The notes under the pieces: model-generated | The model's database searches: none | What the model was told of the DNA's origin: nothing | The model's input: the letters and a program-made list of their open reading frames with translations, nothing else | NCBI GenBank assembly: GCA_903821605.1 | Contig: CAIJLZ010000012.1 | Coordinates: forward strand, 1 to 64,000 | Direction of reading: 5' to 3' | DNA from: an uncultured Sphingomonadales bacterium | GTDB lineage: Bacteria > Pseudomonadota > Alphaproteobacteria > Sphingomonadales > Sphingomonadaceae | DNA: 64,000 nucleotides | Shown here: one piece after another, positions 1-8,695 of the stretch | How the letters are laid out: each line of letters begins with the position of its first letter | How positions within the stretch are numbered: the first letter of the stretch is position 1 | Program-made: the position numbers and the translations under genes

Positions 1-31
1 TGTTCCCCGTCAGCACCTACGGCACAGATTT
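1..31 (+). repeat. Left terminal inverted repeat of the IS3-family element
   Basis: Starts TGTTCCCCGTCAGC and pairs, ungapped and imperfectly, with the reverse complement of 1499-1529. The element end could lie slightly before base 1. Confidence 0.65.
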
Positions 32-85
32 GAGGTTGTAATTTAAGGAGGGTTTGGGCTTCGTCGTAGTGACGAAGGAACGAAG

Positions 86-472
86 ATGAAGCCCAAACCC
101 TCTAACGCAAAATCGCCGGTGAAAGCCTCCGCTGAGCGGGTGGTGAAGGATATCCGGCGCGCAACCAGACGACATTTCACAGCCGAGGATAAAATCCGCA
201 TCGTACTGGATGGCCTGCGTGGCGATGACAGCATTGCTGAGCTGTGCCGCCGTGAAGGCATTGCCCAGAGCGTGTATTACAGCTGGTCGAAGGAGTTCAT
301 GGAAGCCGGCAAACGCCGTCTGGCGGGCGACACTGCCCGCGCTGCCACGACCGGCGAGGTGCAGGATTTGCGCCGCGAGGCCCGTGCATTGAAGGAATGC
401 GTTGCCGACCTGACGCTGGAGAACCGTTTGCTCAAAAAAAGCATGATCGCGGATGGGGGCGACGAAGAATGA
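86..472 (+). CDS. IS3-family transposase OrfA (helix-turn-helix protein)
   Basis: 128 residues. Residues about 25-75 form the IS3/IS911-type helix-turn-helix ([19 protein letters not shown], then [11 protein letters not shown] and YYSWSKEF). A leucine-zipper-like coiled coil follows (about 90-118, ending [15 protein letters not shown]). OrfA binds the terminal repeats and, fused by frameshifting to OrfB, forms the active transposase. Its TGA overlaps the OrfB ATG (ATGA at 469-472), and a run of seven A lies 29 bases before the stop. It looks intact. Confidence 0.88.
   Translation: MKPKPSNAKSPVKASAERVVKDIRRATRRHFTAEDKIRIVLDGLRGDDSIAELCRREGIAQSVYYSWSKEFMEAGKRRLAGDTARAATTGEVQDLRREARALKECVADLTLENRLLKKSMIADGGDEE
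434..441 (+). other. Probable programmed -1 frameshift site of the IS3 element
   Basis: AAAAAAAG at 434-441 reads AAA AAA AGC in the OrfA frame. Slipping back one base enters the OrfB frame, which is open from 397. This is the usual way IS3-family elements make the OrfAB fusion. Position and frame are seen; use of the site is inferred. Confidence 0.65.
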
Positions 473-1455
473 GATACCCCGCATCAGAAAAGCTCGAAAT
501 CATCCGGATCGTCGAGCAGTCGCATCAGCCCGCCAAGCGAACGCTGGACCAACTCGGCATCGCCCGGCGGACGTTCTATCGCTGGTATAACCAGTATCTC
601 GAAGGCGGGCCGGAAGCCTTGAAAGATCGGCCGTCAGCGCCAAACCGGGTGTGGAATCGCATTGGCAATGATATCCAGCAGCAGGTCATCGATATGGCAC
701 TGGATGAAGATACGACCGCCCTCAGTCCCAGGGAGTTGGCTGTGCGGTTCACAGACGAGAAACGCTACTTCGTATCGGAAGCCACGGTTTATCGGTTGTT
801 GAAGGCACATGACCTGATCACCAGTCCCGCCTACACGGTCATCAAAGCGGCGGAGGCGTTCCACACCAAGACCGTGCGACCGAACGAGATGTGGCAAACA
901 GACTTCACCTACTTCAAAATCATCGGGTGGGGCTGGATGTACCTGTCGACGGTGCTCGACGATTACTCGCGCTACATCATGAGCTGGAAACTGTGCACGA
1001 CCATGTGCGCCAGCGACGTCACCGACACACTGGACATGGCGCTGGCAGCATCAGGCCTCGATCATGCCCGCGTGTTGCACAGGCCACGCCTGCTCAGCGA
1101 CAACGGGCCGAGTTATATCGCCAGTGAGCTGGCCGAATATCTGGGCGCGAAGAATATGGACCATGTACGTGGCGCACCGTTCCATCCGCAAACCCAGGGC
1201 AAGATCGAACGCTGGCACCAGACCTTGAAAAACAAGGTGCTGCTCGAAAATTACTTCTTGCCCGGCGACCTTGAGGCCCAGATCGAGGCCTTCATCGAGC
1301 ACTACAATCACAGGCGCTACCACGAGAGCCTGAAAAACGTGACCCCAGCTGACGCCTACTTCGGCAGAGCTGCAGCCATCATCAAACAACGCGAAAGGAT
1401 CAAACGACAGACCATCGAATATCGGCGCTTGCAACACCGCAAGCTTGCCGCCTAA
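469..1455 (+). CDS. IS3-family transposase OrfB (DDE integrase core)
   Basis: 328 residues from the ATG at 469, which overlaps the OrfA stop. An N-terminal helix-turn-helix (LDQLGIARRTFYRWYNQY) is followed by an rve-type integrase core. The first Asp is in MWQTDFTYFK, the second in LLSDNGPSYI, and the Glu in PFHPQTQGKIERWHQTLKN, with the usual spacing, so all three catalytic residues are present. The C-terminus (FIEHYNHRRYHESLKNVTPAD) is typical of IS3 OrfB. The frame is open upstream to 397, so an OrfAB fusion by -1 frameshifting is possible. No truncation is seen and the element may still be active. Confidence 0.9.
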   Translation: MRYPASEKLEIIRIVEQSHQPAKRTLDQLGIARRTFYRWYNQYLEGGPEALKDRPSAPNRVWNRIGNDIQQQVIDMALDEDTTALSPRELAVRFTDEKRYFVSEATVYRLLKAHDLITSPAYTVIKAAEAFHTKTVRPNEMWQTDFTYFKIIGWGWMYLSTVLDDYSRYIMSWKLCTTMCASDVTDTLDMALAASGLDHARVLHRPRLLSDNGPSYIASELAEYLGAKNMDHVRGAPFHPQTQGKIERWHQTLKNKVLLENYFLPGDLEAQIEAFIEHYNHRRYHESLKNVTPADAYFGRAAAIIKQRERIKRQTIEYRRLQHRKLAA

Positions 1456-1498
1456 CATCAACCACCAGACGAGGCCCGCACTCCGCTAATCTACGCCG

Positions 1499-1529
1499 CG
1501 ATCTGAGCCAAATGTTTTGACGACGGACA
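1499..1529 (-). repeat. Right terminal inverted repeat of the IS3-family element
   Basis: The reverse complement begins TGTCCGTCGTCAAAACATTT and matches bases 1-31 imperfectly. It lies 43 bases after the OrfB stop, as expected for an IS3-family right end. Confidence 0.65.
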
Positions 1530-1732
1530 AAGCAGCCTGCTCGCGGCCAGTCTCCACGCCAGTGCCCAAAATGATCCAAGTGCCTATCCAGCCACAACGT
1601 CGCTTGGCCAACCGGCGTCCTGTTGGTCGCTCGGCTGCCCTTGGTCTTCAGCGGTGCGCTGCCTGCTTGAAAGTCGTAACAAGGGATTCAAGGTCTGAAC
1701 TGGATCTAAGGCACTATTGATTGGAAACGCAT
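1530..1732. other. Non-coding stretch between the IS element and mgtA
   Basis: No convincing gene. Bases 1671-1684 match the conserved 3' end of 16S rRNA (AAGTCGTAACAAGG), with CTGGATC close by at 1700-1706 as in rRNA, but the sequence between and around does not match. It may be a decayed rRNA fragment or chance. Any mgtA promoter must lie here, or be supplied by the IS end. Confidence 0.4.
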
Positions 1733-4297
1733 ATGGGCGGCGTGAACGAAGACCTTCCATACTGGAGCCAGGACCCATCCGTGCTGATGGCATTGTTTGC
1801 GTCCACCCCAGTCGGCCTCACTTCCAATCAGGCCGGAACGCAACTGGGGCTCATAGGTCCAAACAGCGTCGAGGATACACCGCGCCTGAGCGCCTTGCGC
1901 CTGCTCCTTCGCCAGTTCGAGAGCCCGCTTGTGCTCATCCTGGCTTTTGCCGCCGTGATCTCCCTCGTGCTCCAGCAATGGGTGGACGCGGCGATCATCC
2001 TGGCAATTGTCCTTGGCAGTTCGCTCCTCAGCTTCTTCCAGGAATATCGGGCATCCTCGGCCGTGGAAGAACTCAAGAAGCGCTTGGCGCTGACGGCCCG
2101 CGTCCTGCGAGACGGCGTGGTCCGCGACGTGCCGGTGAAAATGATCGTACCTGGCGACGTGCTGCTGCTTTCAGCGGGCAACCTCATTCCTGCCGACGGC
2201 TTGGTGATTGAGGCGGCAGACTTTCTGGTCAGCGAGGCAAGCATGACCGGCGAGTCCTTTCCTGTCGAAAAGCGCCCTGGGATGGTCGCGGCAGATGCGC
2301 CGATTACCAAACGCACAAATTCCGTTTTCCTCGGAGCCTCGGTCCGTAGTGGCACTGCAAAAGTCCTTGCGGTCAGAACGGGCCGTGGGACTGAATTCGG
2401 TGCCATCGCTGCACGGCTGAAGGCACGGCAACCCGAGACGGACTTTGCACGCGGGGTCCGGCAGTTCGGCTATCTACTCATCCGGGTCATGATCGTCATC
2501 GTACTGTTCGTGCTGACGGTGAACCTGCTGCTCCACCGCCCAGTGATGGAGTCGCTGCTATTCGCCGTGGCGCTGGCGGTGGGACTGTCACCGGAACTGC
2601 TTCCGGCGATCATCAGCGTGACCTTGTCCGCAGGGGCCCGGGCCATGAGCAAGCGGGGCGTCATCGTGCGCCGGTTGGATGCGATCGAGAACTTGGGCAG
2701 CATGGACATCCTGTGTACCGACAAGACCGGGACGCTGACCGAGGGTACGCTCATCCTGAGCGAGGTGCTGGACGCAGCCAGTCAGCCCTCGGATGATGTC
2801 CGGCACCTCGCTTTTCTCAACGCAGCCTTCGAGACGGGGATTGAAAACCCGCTCGACACAGCGATTATCGCGGCCGGCGAGAGCACCGGGCTGACGAAGC
2901 AGGGCTTCACCAAAATCGACGAGATCCCCTACGATTTCATGCGCCGTATGCTGACTATCGTGGTGGCAGAGGAAGGCAGCCCCGCGCAGCACCTGTTTGT
3001 CACCAAGGGCGCCTTTGCGAACGTTCTCGCCATCTGCACATCGTTCGACCGCGACGGCATCGAGGTTCCGCTTGATGCAGAAGCACGCGCGAGGCTGGAC
3101 GCCGTGTTCGAGGCCAAAGGTGCCGAGGGCTTCCGTGTCCTGGCTGTCGCCACGCGGCGAGTAGCGGTAAAATCAGACTATGACCGCGAAGACGAACGTG
3201 ACATGGTCTTTCGCGGCTTTTTGGTCTTTCTCGATCCTCCCAAAGGCGATGCTCGGCAAACGATCCAGAACCTCAACCGGCTTGGCATCCGTATCAAGGT
3301 CATCAGCGGCGACAATCGCCATGTGACGGCGCATCTGGCAGAGGCTGTCGGCCTTGATGCGAAGTCGATGCTGACCGGCGAGGAACTGGCCAGGCTCAAG
3401 GACGAGGCGCTGTGGCACCTTGCACCCAAGACCGATCTGTTTGTCGAAATTGACCCGCAACAGAAGGAGCGGATCGTCCGCGCGTTGCAGCGCACGGGCC
3501 ACTCCGTCGGCTATCTCGGTGACGGCATCAACGATGCGCCGGCGCTCCATGCGGCCGATGTCGGTATTTCCGTCGAGGAAGCCGTGGATGTTGCCCGGGA
3601 GAGCGCTGACATCATCCTGCTGAGTCGCGATCTCGATGTGCTGCGTTCGGGAGTCGAGGATGGCCGGAGGACATTTGCCAACACGCTGAAATACATATCG
3701 ATCACCACCAGCGCGAACTTTGGCAACATGATCAGCATGGCGCTGGTGACCCCGCTCCTGCCGTTCCTGCCGCTTGCCGCAAAGCAGATCCTGCTGAATA
3801 ATTTTCTCTCCGATTTGCCTTCGATCGCAATCTCCAGCGACACTGTCGATCCGGAGCGCGTCACGCAGCCGCAGCGCTGGGATGTCGCTGAAATCCGCAA
3901 ATTCATGATGGTTTTCGGGCTGGTGAGTTCTGTGTTCGATATCCTGACGTTTGCGCTGCTGATATTCGTTTTCCGAGCGAGTGAGGCAACTTTCCAGACG
4001 TCGTGGTTCATGATCTCGCTGCTGACGGAACTGGCCGTCGTGCTTGTCCTGCGGACCCACCGGCCTATGTTCCGCAGCAAGCCAAGCAAGTTGCTGCTGT
4101 GGTCGACCATTGGGGTGGTTGCTGCGACGTTCGCGATTCCGTTCCTGGGGGCATTGACGTCGGTCTTCGGCTTCGTGCCCCTCTCGCTGCCCCAGCTGTT
4201 TGCGATTGTTGCCATTGTGCTCGGATACATCGTGGCGACCGAATTGGCCAAGGCATGGTACTTTCGGCTGGAAAGGTCCGGGGGCACGGCAATGTGA
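1733..4297 (+). CDS. mgtA: Magnesium-transporting P-type ATPase (MgtA type)
   Basis: About 854 residues from the ATG at 1733; an in-frame TTG at 1721 is the alternative. It has the full P-type ATPase plan: an N-terminal cation-ATPase domain, TM1-2 (ESPLVLILAFAAVISLVL, AAIILAIVLGSSLLSFF), actuator domain with TGES (about 184), TM3-4 with the PEXL signature SPELLPAIIS, the phosphorylation motif DKTGTLTEG, the hinge GDGINDAPAL, and a C-terminal membrane block. Length, the PELLP motif and C-terminal architecture point to the MgtA/MgtB group, which imports Mg2+ across the inner membrane. It appears intact. A diverged copy of its last 230 bases lies at 8396-8629. Confidence 0.9.
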   Translation: MGGVNEDLPYWSQDPSVLMALFASTPVGLTSNQAGTQLGLIGPNSVEDTPRLSALRLLLRQFESPLVLILAFAAVISLVLQQWVDAAIILAIVLGSSLLSFFQEYRASSAVEELKKRLALTARVLRDGVVRDVPVKMIVPGDVLLLSAGNLIPADGLVIEAADFLVSEASMTGESFPVEKRPGMVAADAPITKRTNSVFLGASVRSGTAKVLAVRTGRGTEFGAIAARLKARQPETDFARGVRQFGYLLIRVMIVIVLFVLTVNLLLHRPVMESLLFAVALAVGLSPELLPAIISVTLSAGARAMSKRGVIVRRLDAIENLGSMDILCTDKTGTLTEGTLILSEVLDAASQPSDDVRHLAFLNAAFETGIENPLDTAIIAAGESTGLTKQGFTKIDEIPYDFMRRMLTIVVAEEGSPAQHLFVTKGAFANVLAICTSFDRDGIEVPLDAEARARLDAVFEAKGAEGFRVLAVATRRVAVKSDYDREDERDMVFRGFLVFLDPPKGDARQTIQNLNRLGIRIKVISGDNRHVTAHLAEAVGLDAKSMLTGEELARLKDEALWHLAPKTDLFVEIDPQQKERIVRALQRTGHSVGYLGDGINDAPALHAADVGISVEEAVDVARESADIILLSRDLDVLRSGVEDGRRTFANTLKYISITTSANFGNMISMALVTPLLPFLPLAAKQILLNNFLSDLPSIAISSDTVDPERVTQPQRWDVAEIRKFMMVFGLVSSVFDILTFALLIFVFRASEATFQTSWFMISLLTELAVVLVLRTHRPMFRSKPSKLLLWSTIGVVAATFAIPFLGALTSVFGFVPLSLPQLFAIVAIVLGYIVATELAKAWYFRLERSGGTAM

Positions 4298-4855
4298 AAG
4301 GCAAGCCAGTCCTAACTGCGAATCCGCGCCGTGGATGATTGTTCGGATGGCATGTCGGACAAGACCTTTCCGGAGGCCGTCGATCTTCTGGTCAATGGCG
4401 AGCAGCGGAAGGGATGCGCTGAACCGACGTGAATTTGTAAAAACCTCTGCAGGGCGAAAACACGACCCATGATATGATCGTAAGCAACGCAATAACTTTG
4501 CTGCCAGCAGGAGAAAAATGTCTTTTTTTGCTGAATCTACGAGGCAGTTACCGTTCCAGCCCGTGGATCCACGCTCCGCCGAAATCGTGATGATTGGAAC
4601 TTCGGTCCGGCGCGGGCGTTGGGGTATCGAGCGAATGTACCAGCGGTGCCGCTTGCCTCGTGATGTGGTTGATGATGGCCACAATAATGGTCACCATCGT
4701 CGATATATCACTCGGACAGCGCCGTAGGATGTCCGCAGCGGTTCAGCCCACTCCGCAAGCTGTAAGATTGTTTACGCGCTAACGGGTTATCGAGCCTCGC
4801 ATTGACCCGTTTGACCGCGTCCATTGGGGCCCCTTCATTGCTTTAGAGAGTTTTC
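4298..4855. other. Region after mgtA with only a weak small ORF
   Basis: No recognised gene. It holds a possible short ORF at 4518-4727, annotated separately, and otherwise no repeat or RNA that I can identify. A frame read from about 4630 encodes a hydrophobic stretch (CLVMWLMMATIMVTIVDISL) that could be the tail of a frameshifted small membrane protein. Confidence 0.4.
4518..4727 (+). CDS. Possible small protein, unknown
   Basis: 69 codons. The only positive sign is a good Shine-Dalgarno sequence, AGGAG, five bases before the ATG, in an AT-rich leader that looks like a translation start. The product (MSFFAESTRQLPFQP...) has no recognised domain. Near codon 38, changing to another frame gives a hydrophobic helix, so this may be a frameshifted small membrane protein rather than a functional gene. 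Confidence 0.25.
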   Translation: MSFFAESTRQLPFQPVDPRSAEIVMIGTSVRRGRWGIERMYQRCRLPRDVVDDGHNNGHHRRYITRTAP

Positions 4856-5212
4856 ATGCCTGACCCACCCCCAGACGACCAAAGTGCTCTGGATTTACGC
4901 CTGAAAGCCCTTTCGCGATGGGACAACGAAGGAGGCGCAGGACCTGATGGCCCCCAGCAGACCCTCGCCGTCGACCCGTCCTATAATTCGGAGTGCGTAT
5001 ACGGGTCGTATAGCCCGACTTTTCCAAAAGCTCTAGGATTTGCTATGGACAACGACGAACCAGACGAAGCGATCCATATTTCATCAGACGATGCACGCGG
5101 TGCGTCTGGGTCTGATGAAGGCACCACCAGCGACACTTTGCTACCTATGTTGGGTATAGGACTTGTGCTGGTTATCATCAGCGTAATTGTGGCGGTGTTT
5201 TTATTCCGTTAA
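4856..5212 (+). CDS. Small tail-anchored membrane protein, unknown
   Basis: 118 residues. Residues 1-90 are acidic and low in hydrophobicity, with many Asp, Ser and Pro (DNDEPDEAIHISSDDARG), suggesting a disordered cytoplasmic segment. Residues about 96-117 form one strong transmembrane helix (MLGIGLVLVIISVIVAVFLF) ending in Arg at the C-terminus. This layout fits a single-pass, C-terminally anchored protein. No family is recognised. It stands alone between mgtA and an IS remnant, with only a modest AGAG ribosome site. Coding is supported by the clean membrane helix, not by homology. Confidence 0.45.
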   Translation: MPDPPPDDQSALDLRLKALSRWDNEGGAGPDGPQQTLAVDPSYNSECVYGSYSPTFPKALGFAMDNDEPDEAIHISSDDARGASGSDEGTTSDTLLPMLGIGLVLVIISVIVAVFLFR

Positions 5213-5229
5213 GCGAATGATATTACGTC

Positions 5230-5367
5230 TGAAGCCCCTAGATTTCTGGACGCCTTCAATCCTAATTTTGAGGACAGGAGGCGACGATGGGGAAGGCCAC
5301 TTTCAGCGATGAGTTCAAGCGTGATGCGGTAGCCCAGATCACCGAGGGCTCCAGTGAAGCGTCATGA
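5230..5367 (+). pseudogene. Decayed left end of an IS3-family element with OrfA start
   Basis: Bases 5230-5252 look like an IS3-family terminal repeat (TGAAGCCCCTAGATTTCTGG). An ATG at 5287, preceded by AGGAGG, encodes MGKATFSDEFKRDAVAQITE, a typical IS3 OrfA start. Similarity stops abruptly at about 5347 and the frame ends at 5367. The break lies next to the 3' end of the export operon, so the IS was cut during the rearrangement that placed that operon here. Confidence 0.7.
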
Positions 5368-6048
5368 CCGAACGATCCGGCCATCAAGAAGTTCGATCCG
5401 GCGCGGACACTGGTCCGCGATATGCTCGTCATGCGTCGAGATCAGGAAACTGGTGGCCATCGTCTGGTTGATCGAGCGGATCAGGTCCATCACATGATCT
5501 GCCGATTGCCGATCAAGATTGCCGGTCGGCTCGTCTGCCAGAACCAGCACCGGATTGTTGATCAGCGCGCGCGCTACCGCAACGCGCTGGCGCTGGCCGC
5601 CCGACATCGCGGATGGCCGGTAATCTCTGCGGTCGGCAAGCCCCACGGCATCGAGCAATTCCGCTGCCCGTTCGCGCATGGCGCGCGTTTCCCGACCGGC
5701 GGCACAGGCCGCAGGCATCATCACGTTCTCCAGTGCCGATAGATCGGGCAGCAGGTGATGGAACTGAAACACAAAGCCGAGGTGCTTGCTGCGGAATTCG
5801 GTTCGCTTGGCCTCGCTGGCTTGCATGAGATCCACGCCCAGCATCTCGTGGGTTCCACCGCTCGCGCGCATCAGCGTGCCCAGGATGGTCAGCAATGTGC
5901 TTTTGCCCGACCCGGAAGGGCCAAGCAGTGCGGCCATTTCGCCTGCAGAAATCGACAGGTCTATGCCTTTAAGCACGAGTACTTCGGCTTCGCCTTCGCC
6001 GAAGTTCTTGGTTAGCGCCGTGACGGAAAGGATGGGTTCTGCGCTCAT
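5362..6048 (-). CDS. ABC transporter ATP-binding protein (MacB/LolD/DevA type)
   Basis: 228 residues, a single nucleotide-binding domain: Walker [10 protein letters not shown] (about 43-51), Q-loop region [10 protein letters not shown], signature [15 protein letters not shown], Walker [14 protein letters not shown] and the switch His in LISTHDE. This is the LolD/MacB/DevA subfamily, which powers FtsX-like permeases in substrate extrusion or lipoprotein release without a classic membrane channel. Its start overlaps the permease stop by 4 bases, so the two are translationally coupled, and an adaptor gene precedes them. Together they form a tripartite exporter. The substrate is not evident. Confidence 0.88.
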   Translation of the reverse strand: MSAEPILSVTALTKNFGEGEAEVLVLKGIDLSISAGEMAALLGPSGSGKSTLLTILGTLMRASGGTHEMLGVDLMQASEAKRTEFRSKHLGFVFQFHHLLPDLSALENVMMPAACAAGRETRAMRERAAELLDAVGLADRRDYRPSAMSGGQRQRVAVARALINNPVLVLADEPTGNLDRQSADHVMDLIRSINQTMATSFLISTHDEHIADQCPRRIELLDGRIVRS

Positions 6049-7250
6049 GCCCCGATAGCCTCCACCGGGTCGACGCGGGCTGCGTTGCGGGCTGGGAGGA
6101 TTGACGCCAGCATAGCCGCCAATGTGGTCAACGTAATCGCCAGCAGGAAATCACCCTGCGCCCGGTCGATCGGCAACCCGCCGTTGCGAACCTCGGTCAC
6201 CGGCGGCAGCGGCAACAGCGCGAGCCATGCGGCCACAGCACCGACGATTGCCCCGACAAGGCCGATCAGCGTGCCTTCCAGAACGAAGATCGAAATTACC
6301 AGCCCTTTGCTGGCACCCATGGCGCGCATGATGCCGATTTCCGATTGCCGTCTGACAATCGACAGCAGCATGGCGCTGGCAATGCCGACGATGATGGTCA
6401 CCAGCGAAAAGGCCTTGATGATGATGCCAGTGCGGGCTTGTGCATCAAGGCCTTCAAATAACTGGCTGTTGTCTTCGGTCCACGCTGTAGCCTTGAGCGC
6501 GGTGGACCGGCGCAGTCGTTCAGCGATGTCGGGCGCATCGGTGGCATGCACCACCTTGATCTCGATCCGGGAAACGCCGGTCGACAGGTCAAACAACGCG
6601 CGGGCGGTGGTGAAGTTCATGTAGACCACCTGCCTGTCGGCGCTGGCAATCCCCAGACTGAAGATGCCGCCAATCCGGAAACTGCGGGTGCGTCCTCGAT
6701 CTGAACTCAGGCGGAGCACTTGCCCGACCCTGAGACCCAGATCGCGCGCCAGCCGGCTGCCGATCAGGATGCCATCGGCAGGTAGGTTACTGCTGCCATC
6801 AATCATCGCTGAATCAATATCGGCAATCGCGGACAGCTTACCGGGCATGACGCCGATGACGCTAACGGGTGCCACGGCCTGCCCGCGTTCGACAAACGCC
6901 GAACCCCGGATTTGCGGCGATACAGCGGTGACGCCGGGGGTCTTTTCGATGATCGGTATGGCAGGCTGCCAGATCGCAATCTGATTTCGACGGCTGAGGT
7001 CCTTTTGCAGCACCACTTGCGCACGCCCATTCGGGGAAAGGGTGGCCGGATCGCGATCGGGCATTTCCAGCACGATATGGGGAATACTGCCCACCGTCCG
7101 CAGCGTCAGCAGGGTCGCCAATCCTCCTATGAGCGCACTCATGAAGATGAAGACGCTGACTCCCAGCGCCACGCCGGCCATCAGCAACGCTGTCTGCCCC
7201 GGATGGGACAGCAGGTGCCGGATGGCGAGCTTTACCGCATAGGGACTCAT
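6045..7250 (-). CDS. ABC transporter permease (FtsX/MacB/DevC type)
   Basis: 401 residues. One N-terminal transmembrane helix (about 18-40) is followed by a large periplasmic MacB-PCD-like domain (about 45-265) and three C-terminal helices (about 275-300, 325-350, 365-390) separated by the SEIGIMRAMGAS segment seen in this family. It ends in an Arg-Val-Asp-Pro-Val-Glu-Ala-Ile tail typical of FtsX-like permeases. The four-helix plan fits mechanotransmission-type exporters working with an adaptor and an outer membrane factor. The gene begins one base after the adaptor stop and overlaps the ATPase gene by 4 bases. Confidence 0.85.
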   Translation of the reverse strand: MSPYAVKLAIRHLLSHPGQTALLMAGVALGVSVFIFMSALIGGLATLLTLRTVGSIPHIVLEMPDRDPATLSPNGRAQVVLQKDLSRRNQIAIWQPAIPIIEKTPGVTAVSPQIRGSAFVERGQAVAPVSVIGVMPGKLSAIADIDSAMIDGSSNLPADGILIGSRLARDLGLRVGQVLRLSSDRGRTRSFRIGGIFSLGIASADRQVVYMNFTTARALFDLSTGVSRIEIKVVHATDAPDIAERLRRSTALKATAWTEDNSQLFEGLDAQARTGIIIKAFSLVTIIVGIASAMLLSIVRRQSEIGIMRAMGASKGLVISIFVLEGTLIGLVGAIVGAVAAWLALLPLPPVTEVRNGGLPIDRAQGDFLLAITLTTLAAMLASILPARNAARVDPVEAIGA

Positions 7251-7251
7251 C

Positions 7252-8307
7252 CTATCTCGCTACCCGGACTTTTTCACCCGGCGCAGCGGATTCCGGATTG
7301 GCAAGGATGCGTTCACCTGCCTTGATGCCGCTGGTGACGATCACCTTTTCCGCAGGCCAATCGACAAAGCCTATCTCGCGTTCGATCACGACATCATCCG
7401 TGCCGACGATCCTGACCTTTGCCCCGCTGCTGGACTGGATGACGGCGCTGCGCGGCACACTGATTGCGCGATCCCGCCTTTCCATGACCAAATTGACCGT
7501 AACTGTCAGACCTGAAGGAACGTCGATAGCAGCGTCAACCAGGCTCAGTCGGACATCGCGCGCGCCAGTTGCGGGATCGACCCGCGGCTCGACATGCGCC
7601 ACAATTGCCCTGAGCTGGCGGGTTTGCCCCGGCAAGCTGACCATTGCCTCCATTCCCGGACGGATCTCCGCGGCATAGATCTCATCGACCTCGAGGGTGA
7701 CTTCCGGACTGGAAAGATCCGCCAAACGGTAGATGATGCTCTCCAGACCGACTGTCTGCCCGGGATCGACGGGACGCTCCAGGATTACACCGGCAAAGGG
7801 CGCGCGCAGCACCCGGCGGTCTCGCAATTCGCGGACCTGCACCACGCTGGCTCGGCGGCGGCTGAGTTCCCGCTCGCCTTCGAGCACCGCGAGGCGCCGT
7901 TGCTCCACTTCACGCTTCGTTGCAAACTGGCCCAGCGCCACGAAACGGGAAAGGTCCCGCCGCGCCTGCGCCAGCGTTGCCTGCTGTGTCTGGACCGATG
8001 CTTCCGCCTCGGCAATCGCTGCCGCTTCAGGTGCGTCATCGATCCGTGCGAGAACCTGTCCCGCTGTAACCCGGTCGCCGACATCAAAGGGCAAGGCGAT
8101 GAGTTCACCGCCGAGCGCAGGACGTATATCGACCTGCAAGCGCGGCCTGATCCTGCCATTGACCGCGAGGACCCGCTCCGCAGGCGCCACTTGGGAGACG
8201 AATGTAGCCACTTCCTTTGTGCGGGGCACGAGCAGCCAGTATCCGGCTGACGCCAGTAATATCATGGCCAGCGCCGCGAGAGTAAACTTCCGTTTGTTCA
8301 TTTTCAT
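7252..8307 (-). CDS. Periplasmic adaptor (membrane fusion) protein, HlyD/MacA type
   Basis: 351 residues. An N-terminal signal anchor (residues about 6-27, FTLAALAMILLASAGYWLLV) is followed by a biotinyl-lipoyl-like half (GELIALPFDVGDRVTAGQVL), an alpha-helical hairpin (about 80-150), the second lipoyl half (LRAPFAGVILERPVDPGQTV) and beta-barrel domains. This is the adaptor of a tripartite exporter and would link the downstream permease and ATPase to an outer membrane channel, which is not encoded nearby. It is the first gene of a three-gene operon. The operon lies between an IS3 remnant and a diverged mgtA fragment, suggesting acquisition as a block. Confidence 0.87.
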   Translation of the reverse strand: MKMNKRKFTLAALAMILLASAGYWLLVPRTKEVATFVSQVAPAERVLAVNGRIRPRLQVDIRPALGGELIALPFDVGDRVTAGQVLARIDDAPEAAAIAEAEASVQTQQATLAQARRDLSRFVALGQFATKREVEQRRLAVLEGERELSRRRASVVQVRELRDRRVLRAPFAGVILERPVDPGQTVGLESIIYRLADLSSPEVTLEVDEIYAAEIRPGMEAMVSLPGQTRQLRAIVAHVEPRVDPATGARDVRLSLVDAAIDVPSGLTVTVNLVMERRDRAISVPRSAVIQSSSGAKVRIVGTDDVVIEREIGFVDWPAEKVIVTSGIKAGERILANPESAAPGEKVRVAR

Positions 8308-8395
8308 CAGTTTCGACTCTACACCATCAATTGCATCCCGACATAGACGCTAACCGTCGATGGTCCTCCGCTTGTGAGCAATGTATGGGGCGCCC

Positions 8396-8629
8396 GTGTT
8401 CGTCCTGCGGACCCACCGGCCTATGTTCCGCAGTGAGCCAAGCAAGTGGCTGCTGTGATCGACTATCACCGCGGTCGGTACGACATTCGCCATTCCGTTC
8501 CTCGGCGGATTGACGTCGGTCTCCGGCTTCGTGCCCCTCTCGCTGCCTCAGCTGTTTGCGATTTTTTCCATTGTGCTCGGGTTCATCGTAGCGACCGAAT
8601 TGGCCAAGGCATGGTACTTTCGGGTCTAA
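8396..8629 (+). pseudogene. Diverged duplicate of the 3' end of mgtA
   Basis: The stretch aligns with mgtA 4042-4270 over about 230 bases with many substitutions. Long identical blocks include the region encoding RTHRPMF and the one encoding TELAKAWYF. The copy carries an internal in-frame TGA (AGCAAGTGGCTGCTGTGA) and ends CGG GTC TAA, so it is not functional. The divergence suggests a second, paralogous mgtA rather than a recent duplication. It is in the same orientation as mgtA, with the export operon between the two. Confidence 0.85.
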
Positions 8630-8695
8630 TTCTAATTGGCAAGCGAACCAGGTCGCCATGCCCAATTTGCCGACGACTTTTCAAGTGAGTCAGTC

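Larger units (their letters stand above)
1..1529 (+). mobile_element. IS3-family insertion sequence, apparently complete
   Basis: Two overlapping transposase frames (86-472 and 469-1455) lie between imperfect terminal inverted repeats. Bases 1-31 and the reverse complement of 1499-1529 align without gaps at roughly two thirds of positions, both start TGT, and they share CGTCA, GGC and CAGAT blocks. The two-frame layout with an A7 slippery run is the standard IS3-family plan. The left end coincides with the window start, so a few outer bases and the target duplication cannot be seen. The right end is followed by a non-coding stretch before mgtA. Confidence 0.8.

Noticed and set aside
3173-4684. 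Long minus-strand frame of 503 codons
   Set aside because: It lies opposite mgtA, has an amino acid composition rich in Arg, Gln and His typical of antisense reading of high-GC genes, and shows no domain.
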